Assembly: GCA_964504645.1 (NCBI GenBank)
Contig: CAZDGB010000002.1
Location: forward strand, 1-64,000
Direction of reading: 5' to 3'
DNA: 64,000 bases
Origin: CAZDGB01 sp964504645
Lineage (GTDB): Bacteria; Planctomycetota; Planctomycetia; Planctomycetales; Planctomycetaceae
This document shows positions 9,136 through 21,554 of this stretch, one piece after another; positions within the stretch are counted from its first letter, which is position 1; each line of letters opens with the position of its first letter. Both the position numbers and the translations under genes were made by a program. A model generated the notes under the pieces. That model was given only the letters and a program-made list of their open reading frames with translations. It was not told the DNA's origin and searched no databases.

Positions 9136-9405
9136 ATGGATGAGGAGCCCGCGACCCGCCGTTCGATCTTCGCCGTCTGGCGGTGGTCGTGGTGGAACTT
9201 GGCACTGTCCGCATCGCTAACCGGCGTCGTACTCGCCGTAGGATGGCATTTCCGAGCGACGCGCTGCGAGGTGTGTGGAGCAGCGGCGACTTCGCACGTC
9301 ACCGATTCCGGCCCGTGGCCTTTTACGCACCATTACTGCTCCGATCACGCGGACCCAGTGAAACGGGCATTCGCGGAAATACGCAAAGCGGCCAATGCCC
9401 TGTAA
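9136..9405 (+). CDS. small membrane-anchored protein with Cys/His cluster
   Basis: This 89-residue protein starts at ATG 9136 behind gggagg. One transmembrane helix (residues about 20-38) anchors it. The tail has CEVCGAAATSH and, about 15 residues on, HHYCSDH. The CxxC plus C/H ligands look like a single zinc-binding knuckle (inference). No named family is recognised. It follows a secreted protein gene closely and precedes rpsD by 146 bases. Confidence 0.55.
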   Translation: MDEEPATRRSIFAVWRWSWWNLALSASLTGVVLAVGWHFRATRCEVCGAAATSHVTDSGPWPFTHHYCSDHADPVKRAFAEIRKAANAL

Positions 9406-9551
9406 TGCCCCGCAGAATTCAAACTGTACCACTACCGATTTTCACCGTTCGTCCCGCGTCCCTTGACTCCCAACTCCGGTCCTGCCATGATGCTCCGTTC
9501 TGACAATTCCGTGGCGTGCGGGGAAAATGTTTCCCGCTGTGGAGCAAGTGG

Positions 9552-10160
9552 ATGGGTCGTTATACGGGGCCGAAGGGACGAGTGAATCGCCGGTTGGGGG
9601 CGATGGTCTTCGAGAACGCCGGCGCGGTCAAGGCGCTGGAAAAGCGGCCCTCGCCGCCCGGCATGGCGGAACGCCGCCGCAAGCTGTCGACCTACGGCAT
9701 GGCCCTCGCCGACAAGCAGAAGATCAAGTATTACTACGGGCTCCGCGAGGCCCAGCTCCGCCGCTACTTCGCCAACGCGAAGGCCCACAAGGGCAACACG
9801 GGCGATTTTCTGCTCGTCATGTGCGAGCGCCGGCTGGACAACGTCATTCGCCGGGCCGGCTTCACCCTCACGCGGATGCAGGCGCGGCAAGGGGTCGTCC
9901 ATCGGCACTTCCAACTGAACGGCAAGACGGTCAACAAGCCGTCCATCTTCGTCAACCCGGGCGACGTGATCACGATCCGTCCCCGGCCGAATCTCAAGAA
10001 GATGTACCAGGAAGTCGTGGAATCGGGCTCGCGGCAGCCGGTCGACTGGATCCAGTTCGACGCCAAAGACCTCGAAGCCCGCGTGACGGCGCTGCCGACG
10101 GCGAAGGACGTCAGCCTGCCGATCAACATTCTGCAGGTCGTGGCGTTCATGTCGCGGTAA
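9552..10160 (+). CDS. rpsD: 30S ribosomal protein S4
   Basis: This 202-residue small-subunit protein binds 16S rRNA early in assembly. ATG 9552 is chosen because ggag lies 7 bases upstream and the protein then begins MGRYTGPKGRVNRR, as expected. The S4 RNA-binding domain is at residues about 91-150 (ERRLDNVIRRAGF, ARQGVVHRHFQLNG). The N-terminal segment lacks the four zinc-binding Cys found in C+ forms. In many bacteria rpsD sits between rpsK and rpoA; here it stands apart from other ribosomal genes, preceding an adenylate kinase-like gene. Length is normal. Confidence 0.97.
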   Translation: MGRYTGPKGRVNRRLGAMVFENAGAVKALEKRPSPPGMAERRRKLSTYGMALADKQKIKYYYGLREAQLRRYFANAKAHKGNTGDFLLVMCERRLDNVIRRAGFTLTRMQARQGVVHRHFQLNGKTVNKPSIFVNPGDVITIRPRPNLKKMYQEVVESGSRQPVDWIQFDAKDLEARVTALPTAKDVSLPINILQVVAFMSR

Positions 10161-10330
10161 CGCCCGGCGAGCGGCCGAATTCGTGACGCGGCGTCCTGTG
10201 TTCAGGACGCCGTTTCCTTTTTCGGATGACGCCGCTCGGCCCGCGTGCGTAGAATTGAGCGTGCCCCCGGCGCGCATTACGATAACGTCCCAATCCTCTT
10301 GCCGCGTCTCCGCAGAAGGATGTCAGGTTC

Positions 10331-10954
10331 ATGTCGGATCAACGGTACCCCACGGTTTTGCTGTTCGGCGCTCCGGGCGTCGGCAAGGGAACGCAAGGCG
10401 CGATTCTCGGCCGCATCCCGGGATTCTTTCACCTGGCGTGCGGCGACGTCTTCCGGTCGCTCAACATCCAGTCGCCCGAAGGCCGCGAGATTTACGAATA
10501 CAGTTCGAAGGGGCAGCTCGTTCCCGACGATTTGACGATTCGCGTCTGGAAGAAAGCGCTCCGCGGGCACATCGAGGTGTCGCGCTACAAGCCGCCGTAC
10601 GAGTTTCTGATTCTCGACGGCATTCCGCGGAACCCGCACCAGGTCGAGTTGATGAAGGACCTCATCGACGTCTTGCAGGTGATTCATCTCGTCTGCGAGG
10701 ACGAGCAATCGATGATCGACCGGATCAAGCGGCGGGCAATCCGCGAGAACCGGGCCGACGACGCGAAAGAGGACATCATTCGCACGCGGTTCGAAGTGTA
10801 TCGGCGGGAATCCGAGCCGGTGATCAACTGCTTCCCGCAAGAGATCATCACACAGGTGGAAGCGAACCGCACGCCAACCGAAGTGCTGCACCAGATTCTG
10901 ACGGCGCTCATTCCGGTGCAGAAGCGCTGGCAGGCGGGACTCGCGGGGATGTAG
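10331..10954 (+). CDS. adenylate kinase-like nucleoside monophosphate kinase
   Basis: This 207-residue cytoplasmic enzyme probably transfers phosphate between ATP and AMP or another NMP. The P-loop GAPGVGKGTQ is at residues 13-22, the NMP-binding segment has HLACGDVFR, and the substrate motif reads DGIPR instead of the usual DG(F/Y)PR. RIKRRAIRENRADD matches the lid/arginine region, but the lid appears short and has no zinc Cys. The start ATG 10331 follows agaagga. Because of the DGIPR change and short lid I would not assign it adk outright; it may be a paralogue with altered specificity. A hairpin with T tract follows. Confidence 0.8.
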   Translation: MSDQRYPTVLLFGAPGVGKGTQGAILGRIPGFFHLACGDVFRSLNIQSPEGREIYEYSSKGQLVPDDLTIRVWKKALRGHIEVSRYKPPYEFLILDGIPRNPHQVELMKDLIDVLQVIHLVCEDEQSMIDRIKRRAIRENRADDAKEDIIRTRFEVYRRESEPVINCFPQEIITQVEANRTPTEVLHQILTALIPVQKRWQAGLAGM

Positions 10955-10982
10955 CGCATTCGTTCCGCGCATGCGCTGTTGC

Positions 10983-11057
10983 AAAGCCGCGGTTGGCAAC
11001 CGCGGTTTTCTTTTTTTTGGCGTCGCTCGGAAGACCGCGGATGCCATCCGCGGCTTT
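10983..11057. repeat. bipartite GCCGCGG element, copy 1 (with terminator)
   Basis: This element has two palindromic halves: aaagccgcggttggcaaccg... (10983-11010) and gaagaccgcggatgccatcc... (11030-11057). Each half can form its own hairpin, and the outer ends (AAAGCCGCGG / CCGCGGCTTT) also pair with each other. The first half is followed by ttttctttttttt, so it probably terminates the kinase gene. Other copies are at 19580, 24320, 36197 and 38489. Confidence 0.85.
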
Positions 11058-11155
11058 GGGAATCGAAGCGCGGCCGCAACTCGCCTTGCAACGGCTCGGC
11101 GCGCGGCGTATCTTCAAATTATCTTTTCCGCGCTCATCCTTTCGGCATATCGCTC

Positions 11156-11641
11156 ATGCTGCCCTACGATTTCGAAGAGAGTATCGGCTATTGGCTGACG
11201 GTTGTGACGCAGGCCTATCACCGGGCCCTCAACGAGCGGCTCGTGCCGTGCGGCATCACCTACCGTCAATCGCACGTCCTCGGCTGGCTGATGCTGGAGG
11301 GGGAACTGACGCAGGGCGAACTCGCGCGGCGGATGATGATCGAGCCGCCGACGCTCGTCCGCATTCTCGACCGGATGGAGTCGCTGGGATGGATTCATCG
11401 TCAGGACTGCCCGGGCGATCGCCGCCGGAAGCTGATCCGTCTGACCGACGCCGCCGAACCGGCGTGGGAAAAGATGGTGTCATGCATGCGGCAGGTGCGG
11501 CAAGTCGCCGGCCAAGGCTTGAACGCCGACGAGCACTACGTGCTGAAGGACATTTTGCGGCGGCTGAACGAAAACCTCGTTGTCGATCATCGCGTCCGGT
11601 CGACGCGCGGCAAACGCGAAAAGGCGCCAGCCAAGAGGTGA
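11156..11641 (+). CDS. MarR-family transcriptional regulator
   Basis: This 161-residue winged-helix DNA-binding protein probably controls the efflux genes that follow. Residues about 45-115 form the MarR domain: GELTQGELARRMMIEPPTLVRILDRME is the helix-turn-helix and GDRRRKLIRLT is the wing with its DxR motif. I chose ATG 11156 because the reading frame upstream is filled by a dispersed repeat. The stop codon overlaps a possible GTG start (GTGA, 11638-11641) of the membrane fusion gene, so the two are likely translated together. The ligand is unknown. Confidence 0.9.
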   Translation: MLPYDFEESIGYWLTVVTQAYHRALNERLVPCGITYRQSHVLGWLMLEGELTQGELARRMMIEPPTLVRILDRMESLGWIHRQDCPGDRRRKLIRLTDAAEPAWEKMVSCMRQVRQVAGQGLNADEHYVLKDILRRLNENLVVDHRVRSTRGKREKAPAKR

Positions 11642-11649
11642 CGACGGCG

Positions 11650-12969
11650 ATGCGATCACGCGGGTCGGCAACGTTTCGTGCCGCGGTCCTCTGGGCGTGC
11701 GGAATCACAGTCGGACTCACGGGAAATCTGCCCGCGCAGTTGAAGCCGCCGGCCTCGGCCATCGTCGTAGCCCGCGTGCAGCGGGAAAACTTCGCCTCCG
11801 GCCAGACGTTCGTCGGCACGGTGCATCCGCTCAAGCGAAGCGCCGTCGGCAGCGCGGTCGACGGCCGCGTCGTGAACTACCCCATCAATCAGGGGGAACG
11901 GGTCGAACAGAACACCCCGTTGTGTGAATTGCTCACGACGACGATCGGCCTGCAGATCACGTCGGCGAAAGCGGAACTTGCCTTGCGCGAATCGGAGCTC
12001 GAAGAGCTCAACAACGGCGTGCGCGAAGAGGAAGTCGAACAAGCCAAGGCCCGGATGGAATCGGCCCTGGCGGTGAAGGAGTATTCCGAAGCCCGCTACA
12101 AACGGACGATGCTGCTCGCCGAGCAGGGCAAGACCGTCACGCGGGAACAACTGGAGCAGGTGCAATCCGCGTCCGTGGAAGCCGACAAGACGTTTCGCGT
12201 CGAGGAGATGGCGTACCGCCTGGCGAAAGCGGGGCCGCGCCGCGAGAAGAAGGAGCAGGCGAAAGCGAAAGTCGAGGCCCAGCGGGACCTGGTCCGGCAA
12301 CTCGAAGACCAGTTGGAAAAGCACACCATGAAGGCGCCGTTCGACGGCTACGTGGTGAGCGAGCACACGGAAGACGGCGAATGGGTCTCCAAAGGGCAGA
12401 TCGTCGCGACGATCGTCCATCTCGACACGGTGGAGATCGAAGCCCACGTGCTCGACGCGCACATCGACCATGTCCGCGCGGGGATGAAGGTCCGCGTGGA
12501 AATTCCGGCGGCCAAGCCGTCGCTGTTCCTCGGCGAGGTGTCGGCCATCGTTCCCGAAGCCGATATGAAGACCCGCACGTTTCCGGTGAAAGTGAAAGTC
12601 AAGAACACGCTGCGCGCGGACGGACCGGTGCTGAAATCGGGGATGCTGGCCCGCGTGACGCTGCCGACGGGCGCGCTGATCGATTCGCTGCTCGTGCCGA
12701 AGGACGCCATCGTGCTCGGCGGGCAGACGCCGATGGTCTACGCCGTCGATCTGGCGGAGGATTCCAAGACGGAAGGGAAAGTCCGCCCGGTACCGGTGCA
12801 GTTGGGTGTGGCAAAAGGCGTGCAGATCGCCGTGGAAGGGACGCTGGAGGCCGATCAACTGGTCGTCGTGCTGGGGAACGAGCGCCTGCGTCCCGGCCAG
12901 GAGGTGCGCATCCTCCGCGAATGGAAGGCCCCGGAGGAAAAAGCGGAGGCGGAAGTGGAATCGCAGTGA
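11650..12969 (+). CDS. RND efflux periplasmic adaptor (membrane fusion protein)
   Basis: This 439-residue HlyD/AcrA-type adaptor would link an inner-membrane RND pump to an outer-membrane channel. Residues 1-30 form a signal peptide. They are followed by a lipoyl-like half (AVGSAVDGRVVNY), a long coiled-coil hairpin at residues about 95-220 rich in Glu/Lys/Ala, the second lipoyl half (MKAPFDGYVVSEH), a beta-barrel and a membrane-proximal domain ending near VVVLGNERLRPGQEV. ATG 11650 has agaggtga upstream; GTG 11638, overlapping the MarR stop, is an alternative. The gene lies between the regulator and the permease, which supports the pump role; the exported substrate is unknown. Confidence 0.9.
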   Translation: MRSRGSATFRAAVLWACGITVGLTGNLPAQLKPPASAIVVARVQRENFASGQTFVGTVHPLKRSAVGSAVDGRVVNYPINQGERVEQNTPLCELLTTTIGLQITSAKAELALRESELEELNNGVREEEVEQAKARMESALAVKEYSEARYKRTMLLAEQGKTVTREQLEQVQSASVEADKTFRVEEMAYRLAKAGPRREKKEQAKAKVEAQRDLVRQLEDQLEKHTMKAPFDGYVVSEHTEDGEWVSKGQIVATIVHLDTVEIEAHVLDAHIDHVRAGMKVRVEIPAAKPSLFLGEVSAIVPEADMKTRTFPVKVKVKNTLRADGPVLKSGMLARVTLPTGALIDSLLVPKDAIVLGGQTPMVYAVDLAEDSKTEGKVRPVPVQLGVAKGVQIAVEGTLEADQLVVVLGNERLRPGQEVRILREWKAPEEKAEAEVESQ

Positions 12970-13027
12970 TGGGCGACGCTCGAAGAAATGACCTCGGGGC
13001 TCTTTCTACAAATCTGGAAAGCTGTCT

Positions 13028-13246
13028 CTCGCAAAGACGCCAAGCCGCAAAGTTCGCAGCGAAGAAAGAGAAGAGTGTTGCGCACAGAGACACAGAGTCG
13101 CAGAGAAAAAGACGGACAAGTCGTTTTCCATTTCGAATCCAATACCGTTCGCTGTTTCCTGCAATGAGCCTCTTCTCCGTGCCTCTGTGCGAAACCTGCC
13201 TTCGGCTTTGCGATCTTTTGCGTCTTCGCGTCTTTGCGAGAAATGC
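13028..13246. repeat. inverted repeat inside the efflux operon
   Basis: This fills most of the 305-base gap between the adaptor and permease genes. The outer arms (ctcgcaaagacgccaagccg... and ...ttcgcgtctttgcgag) and the inner arms (gcacagagacacagag / ctccgtgcctctgtgc) pair imperfectly. The words are oligomer-like (cgcaaag, cagagac). The rest of the gap holds no gene. A long RNA hairpin here could affect how much permease is made relative to the adaptor (inference). Confidence 0.7.
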
Positions 13247-13274
13247 CTTTCACGAACGCCATTGAGACCCTCGC

Positions 13275-16955
<3,681 letters not shown>

Positions 16956-17018
16956 GCGACGGGTGGCCCGGGGAGCAGTACCGACAGTCGGAACCCACGG
17001 TGGCGGGGAGTCGTGTAG

Positions 17019-17028
17019 NNNNNNNNNN
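17019..17028. other. assembly gap (10 N)
   Basis: Ten undetermined bases lie between an incomplete repeat-like stretch (16959-17018, beginning gcgacgggtggcccgggg) and the second copy of the GGTGGCCGGGGCTGGA element. The true gap size is unknown; repeat collapse is the likely cause. Confidence 0.98.
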
Positions 17029-17133
17029 GACGGGTGGCCGGGGCTGGACGACCACCGGGAGGACGCCCCGGTTGCGGTTATGCCTCGCCCGGGGCTTCCT
17101 TCGCAAAGCCTCAGTCCAGCCCCGGCCACCCGT
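17029..17133. repeat. GGTGGCCGGGGCTGGA element, copy 2
   Basis: This has the same outer arms as 8333-8430 (gacgggtggccggggctgga ... tccagccccggccaccc) and a similar inner ccccgg/ccgggg pair, but a different loop sequence. It abuts the N gap on the left and ends 4 bases before the stop of the site-2 protease gene on the minus strand. Confidence 0.85.
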
Positions 17134-17137
17134 TGCG

Positions 17138-18151
<1,014 letters not shown>

Positions 18152-18264
18152 GACCAACGCACTTGAAATGCCGCGATTCTCACGGCCGGAACGACCCCGG
18201 CGAACTGCACTTTTCAGTGTAGCCAGCGCGGCGAAACGAAGCAAATCGGATTTCGCCGCGTGAA

Positions 18265-18762
18265 TTACCTCCAGGCGGGTGCGGCACTGGCGGAAACGAG
18301 CAATCGCCACACGGCATCGTCTGGTTCGATCCGCGCGGCGGTCGCCACGGCGAGGGCGCCGATCAGAGTCTGGTCCTCAACCAGCGGCACGGCCAGCGAC
18401 GACGCGGCTTCCAGGCGCGCGAGCCAGCCGATGGAACCGGTCGTCGGGATATCGGGCGATTCCGAGCGATGATTCACCGCCGGGCCGTTCCGCGTGACGG
18501 CCTGTACGACGCCGAACTGCGTCGCCGTCAGCGGCACGTCGCGCACGGCGGCAACGAACTCCGCCTGCACCTGAACCGGCATCTCGTCGACGGCGAGAAA
18601 CCCGACGAGCACCAATCGCCCATGCTCGTGGCGCCAGCATCCGACAGCACGCGCCACGGTCGATCTCAACAGCGGCTCCAATTCCGGAGCGTGCGCGACG
18701 TTCGGCGCGGGCACTGCCAGCAGAGTTCGGACGCCGGGAAGAATCTCGTGAAGTTCGGTCAT
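18265..18762 (-). CDS. GAF-like domain hypothetical protein
   Basis: This 165-residue soluble protein has a single alpha/beta domain that reads like a GAF sensor fold. The segment SSLAVPLVEDQTLIGALAVAT matches the conserved strand-turn-strand end of GAF domains. No catalytic or output domain follows. The start is ATG 18762. It is divided from the site-2 protease gene by 113 bases and transcribed in the same direction, so co-transcription is possible. Ligand and role are unknown. Confidence 0.55.
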   Translation of the reverse strand: MTELHEILPGVRTLLAVPAPNVAHAPELEPLLRSTVARAVGCWRHEHGRLVLVGFLAVDEMPVQVQAEFVAAVRDVPLTATQFGVVQAVTRNGPAVNHRSESPDIPTTGSIGWLARLEAASSLAVPLVEDQTLIGALAVATAARIEPDDAVWRLLVSASAAPAWR

Positions 18763-18793
18763 CGAAGAGGAGTTCCACTTCAGGAAAAAAACT

Positions 18794-18924
18794 GAACCGC
18801 AGATTTCGCAGATTCACGCAGATTTTTGATGCAATACATTCTTGCCACGGATTTCACAGAGGGCACGGAGGCGAAAAAAAATAGCTGGCTGAAAATCTGC
18901 GTCCATCTGCGAAATCTGCGGTTC
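18794..18924. repeat. inverted repeat, CGCAGATTT family, copy 1
   Basis: The left arm gaaccgcagatttcgcagat (from 18794) pairs with the right arm atctgcgaaatctgcggttc (ending 18924) as perfect 20-base reverse complements. Flanking words extend the pairing. Inside are gccacggatttcacagaggg words typical of the same style. A second copy lies at 57156-57253. The element fills the gap between two minus-strand genes. Confidence 0.85.
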
Positions 18925-18932
18925 CTGTATTC

Positions 18933-19358
18933 TTAGTTCGGTTCCTCCGGCCGCGCTTCGTGCGGCGGTTCCAGGCGGACGGCGTGCAGGCGGCGTTCCA
19001 TCAGGAATTCGTGATTGGCGAAGAGTTGCAGACGGTATTCGCCCGGCGCGGGAAATGCCACGTGGCTCCGCGCGAAGTCGATTTCGCCGACGACGCGCGG
19101 GTCGGCGAAGTTGATGACGTTCTGAAAGTCGAAGATCGGCTCCTGGGCGTCGTCGACGTCGATCAGCCGCAGCCGGATGTCGACGTCGCCCAGACCGTCG
19201 GTGAGCGCGACGTAGACCGAGAGCACCGGCTGCACGAGCGGAAACGTCGTGCTGGCGACGGCGTTGAATGTGCCGAGCAAATTCACCTTGCCGCTGTAGG
19301 GATCGCGCCAAATGTGGTCGCAGATGACGAGCGCGAGCGGAAACGGCGTGGCGGGCAT
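18933..19358 (-). CDS. hypothetical protein, DUF6941-like
   Basis: This 141-residue protein has no signal peptide. It opens with LALVICDHIWRDPYSGKVNLLGTF, a pattern I associate with the DUF6941 family, a conserved small beta-sandwich of unknown function. The end has FANHEFLMERRLHAV. I chose ATG 19358 because it puts the conserved strand at the N-terminus; ATG 19403 would add 15 residues. The acidic tail (ARPEEPN) ends 9 bases from the CGCAGATTT repeat. Confidence 0.55.
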   Translation of the reverse strand: MPATPFPLALVICDHIWRDPYSGKVNLLGTFNAVASTTFPLVQPVLSVYVALTDGLGDVDIRLRLIDVDDAQEPIFDFQNVINFADPRVVGEIDFARSHVAFPAPGEYRLQLFANHEFLMERRLHAVRLEPPHEARPEEPN

Positions 19359-19451
19359 GAGGGAGCATTCCAATCGAACGAACGCGGCACTGCTGCCAAT
19401 CATGCGGAGCGGGGCGCGTTTCTGCCAGTCTTAATGAATAGCGGATCGTTC

Positions 19452-19533
19452 GGGTGGCACGCCCTGAGTCCTCGAAGGGCGTGGCGAACAGGCAAAAGCC
19501 CCACGCCCTTCGAGGACTCAGGGCGTGCCACCC
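19452..19533. repeat. perfect 33-bp inverted repeat
   Basis: The arms at 19452-19484 (gggtggcacgccctgagtcc...) and 19501-19533 (...ggactcagggcgtgccaccc) are exact reverse complements over 33 bases with a 16-base loop. It is the most perfect palindrome in the window. It lies in the 272-base gap between two minus-strand genes, far for an intrinsic terminator and without a T tract. Confidence 0.95.
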
Positions 19534-19579
19534 AATTCAATCCGTATCACGATTTGATAGTGGTTCGCGGATGGGAAAC

Positions 19580-19610
19580 GAAGACCGCGGATGCCATCCG
19601 CGGCTTTTCC
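19580..19610. repeat. half copy of the bipartite GCCGCGG element
   Basis: The sequence gaagaccgcggatgccatcc... followed by gcggcttttcc matches only the right half of the bipartite element (see 10983-11057). On the minus strand it sits just upstream of the final gap before the lipase stop at 19631, so it may act as part of a terminator region. Confidence 0.8.
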
Positions 19611-19630
19611 ATCCGCGATCAGATATCAGT

Positions 19631-21178
19631 TCACCGCGGCGATTCGAGCAGCAGGAACAGCACGTTGTCGGTGAACGCCGGGTCCGACGTCAACGCGAGG
19701 TGGCTCGCGAAGAGGAACGTCACCGATTGGAAGCGGATCGGCGTATTGAGCCGCGGCGACCAGTGGGCCGGGTCGGCGAGCCGTTCGTCCATGAGGGCGC
19801 TGGCCCGCGTGACGGTGCCGTCGCCCGGCGCGCGGGCGGCGACTTCGAGCGTCCCGTCCGGCTTCACGTGAATGCGGTCGAGCGTCGGATGCGCGTCGCC
19901 GGCGATGAGATGGATCGACGTTCCCTTCGGCGGCGCGGCGGGCAAATCGACGGCCGCGTGGAATGTTTCCGCGAGCCGTAAGCATTTCTGCAAGTGTTCG
20001 CCCGCGATGCGCCGCCGCTGGCGCGGATCGCGGACAGCCGGCAACAGTTTCTGCAAGACGGCGTCCTGATCGGGATCGAGCAATCCCCAGCGGTTCTTTT
20101 CCCAGACGCGCGGATCATAGAGATCGACCGCTTCGCGAGTCTTCACGTCGGTGACGAGCTGATGCCGGGTCCGCGGCAGAAGTTGATACGACGACGGCAT
20201 CGTGCCCCACAGCGCGGCCGCGTATTCCGGCAGCAGCTTGCTGAACTCGACGCCTTGCACCAGGTCTTCCAGCGCTTTTGCCGCGCCGGCGTTGGGCGTG
20301 CCGACTTGCACCAGCCGCTCGACGTGCTGCGCACCGGACCAAGTCAGCACCGGCGCCGAACCATCGGCGGGCAACTCGGCCGGGCCATACATCAGATAGT
20401 AGCGGGCCAACAGCCCGCCCATCGAATGGGCGACGATGTCGAATCGCACCGGGGCGCTCGTGCCGTACCGTTTGAGCCGTTCGCTTTCGACGTAGGCTTT
20501 CTTCTCCAGCACGAACTCGTGCAGGCGGCGGGCGTTCTCGGCGTTGTCGCGGCGCCAGTCGTAGCCGAACTGGAAGCAGGTGTAGTGTCCGTCGCCGTAG
20601 TCGATGTCGCGCAGTTCGTCGTTGGAGTCCGCGTAACCGCCGACGCCCAGCGATTTCAGAATGTCGCGGTACGCGGCGACTTGAATCGGCAGACCGAGGA
20701 TTTTTACCTTCAGCGCGCTGAGGGCGCCGTCCGGACGGACGATGGTTTGCAGATCCTGGATCTGCCGGCCTTCCATCATCGGCAAAGCGAATTCCTGGGC
20801 GCCGCGGGCGGATTCGGGATCGATCCCTTTGCCGCCGAATTCGCCCCAGACGACGGCGCCGGTCTTCTCGTTGACCAGCCGGGTGCCGAGGATGCCCGGA
20901 ATGACGATGACCGGGTTGCGGTCCTTGTCGGCGGCCTGCGCCGTACGATTGTAGATGTTGCCGAGATCGGGCCGGGCCAGTTTCGCGGAGATTTCATGCG
21001 ATGCCGTCTGCACGGCTCCCGCGGTGTCGCTGGCGGCGAGGGCAATGGTATCGGCGTCGTGAGCCAGCCGTTCCAGCGGTTCCGACGGCGCATCGAGCGC
21101 TACCTTCAGCAGACACCCCGGCAGGGCGCAAGCCAAAAGAGCGAAAGAAACGGTAGAAAGAAAACGACCAGCCGACAT
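19631..21178 (-). CDS. LCAT-like lipase / acyltransferase, probable lipoprotein
   Basis: This 515-residue alpha/beta hydrolase is of the lecithin:cholesterol acyltransferase type. The start at ATG 21178 is supported by aggaggg upstream. The signal ends LLACALPGC, a plausible lipobox with Cys 22, so the protein is probably membrane-anchored. PVIVIPGILGTRLVNEKTG (residues 89-107) is the oxyanion region, and DIVAHSMGGLLARYY carries the nucleophile Ser 252. Further conserved segments are FGYDWRR and VQVGTPNAGAAKA; catalytic Asp and His should lie in the last 150 residues. It would act on lipids outside the cytoplasm. The family call is firm, the substrate unknown. Confidence 0.85.
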   Translation of the reverse strand: MSAGRFLSTVSFALLACALPGCLLKVALDAPSEPLERLAHDADTIALAASDTAGAVQTASHEISAKLARPDLGNIYNRTAQAADKDRNPVIVIPGILGTRLVNEKTGAVVWGEFGGKGIDPESARGAQEFALPMMEGRQIQDLQTIVRPDGALSALKVKILGLPIQVAAYRDILKSLGVGGYADSNDELRDIDYGDGHYTCFQFGYDWRRDNAENARRLHEFVLEKKAYVESERLKRYGTSAPVRFDIVAHSMGGLLARYYLMYGPAELPADGSAPVLTWSGAQHVERLVQVGTPNAGAAKALEDLVQGVEFSKLLPEYAAALWGTMPSSYQLLPRTRHQLVTDVKTREAVDLYDPRVWEKNRWGLLDPDQDAVLQKLLPAVRDPRQRRRIAGEHLQKCLRLAETFHAAVDLPAAPPKGTSIHLIAGDAHPTLDRIHVKPDGTLEVAARAPGDGTVTRASALMDERLADPAHWSPRLNTPIRFQSVTFLFASHLALTSDPAFTDNVLFLLLESPR

Positions 21179-21287
21179 CGGAGCCCTCCTGGCTCGAAGT
21201 CGTGAAACGATCAGCAACAGATTGGGCGGTATTCGGAAGAGGGCGGGATATTAGTGAAAAGCGGCGGCTGTGGATAGAGGGAGTTTG

Positions 21288-21546
21288 TGGGTGGTGGGTT
21301 GAGGGTTGGAGAGCGTAAGTCGCTAAGATGATCGTCCCCTCGCCCCGCGGCGGGGGAGAGGGGGCGAGCGCTTCAAAACGCTCTGCCGGGAAATGATCGA
21401 TAACTCGCTCTCGTTCCCATAAAGTGAGCCGCGCGACCGCTCACCCCCTCTCCCTAACCCTCTCCCCCGCAACGGGGGCGAGGGGACTTTTATTGCACAC
21501 GCTAGAATCCATTGCCGTTTTTCCAACCCCAACCCACCACCCCCAA
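21288..21546. repeat. nested inverted repeats between lipase and dus
   Basis: The outer arms gtgggtggtgggttgagggt (from 21289) and ccaaccccaacccaccaccc (21521-21540) pair imperfectly. Within them, tcccctcgccccgcggcggg (from 21339) pairs with ccccgcaacgggggcgagggga (ending about 21484). The gap separates divergent genes, so promoters for both probably lie within or beside the element. Confidence 0.7.
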
Positions 21547-21554
21547 CTTCCTCC

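Noticed and set aside
10979..11155. 59-residue N-terminal extension of MarR
   Set aside because: It is encoded by a dispersed repeat (10983-11057) and lacks MarR similarity; ATG 11156 gives the usual length.
10183..11649. N-terminal extension of the adaptor frame by about 490 codons
   Set aside because: It overlaps the kinase and MarR genes in another frame, with Arg/Ser-rich low-quality sequence; the signal peptide begins at 11650.
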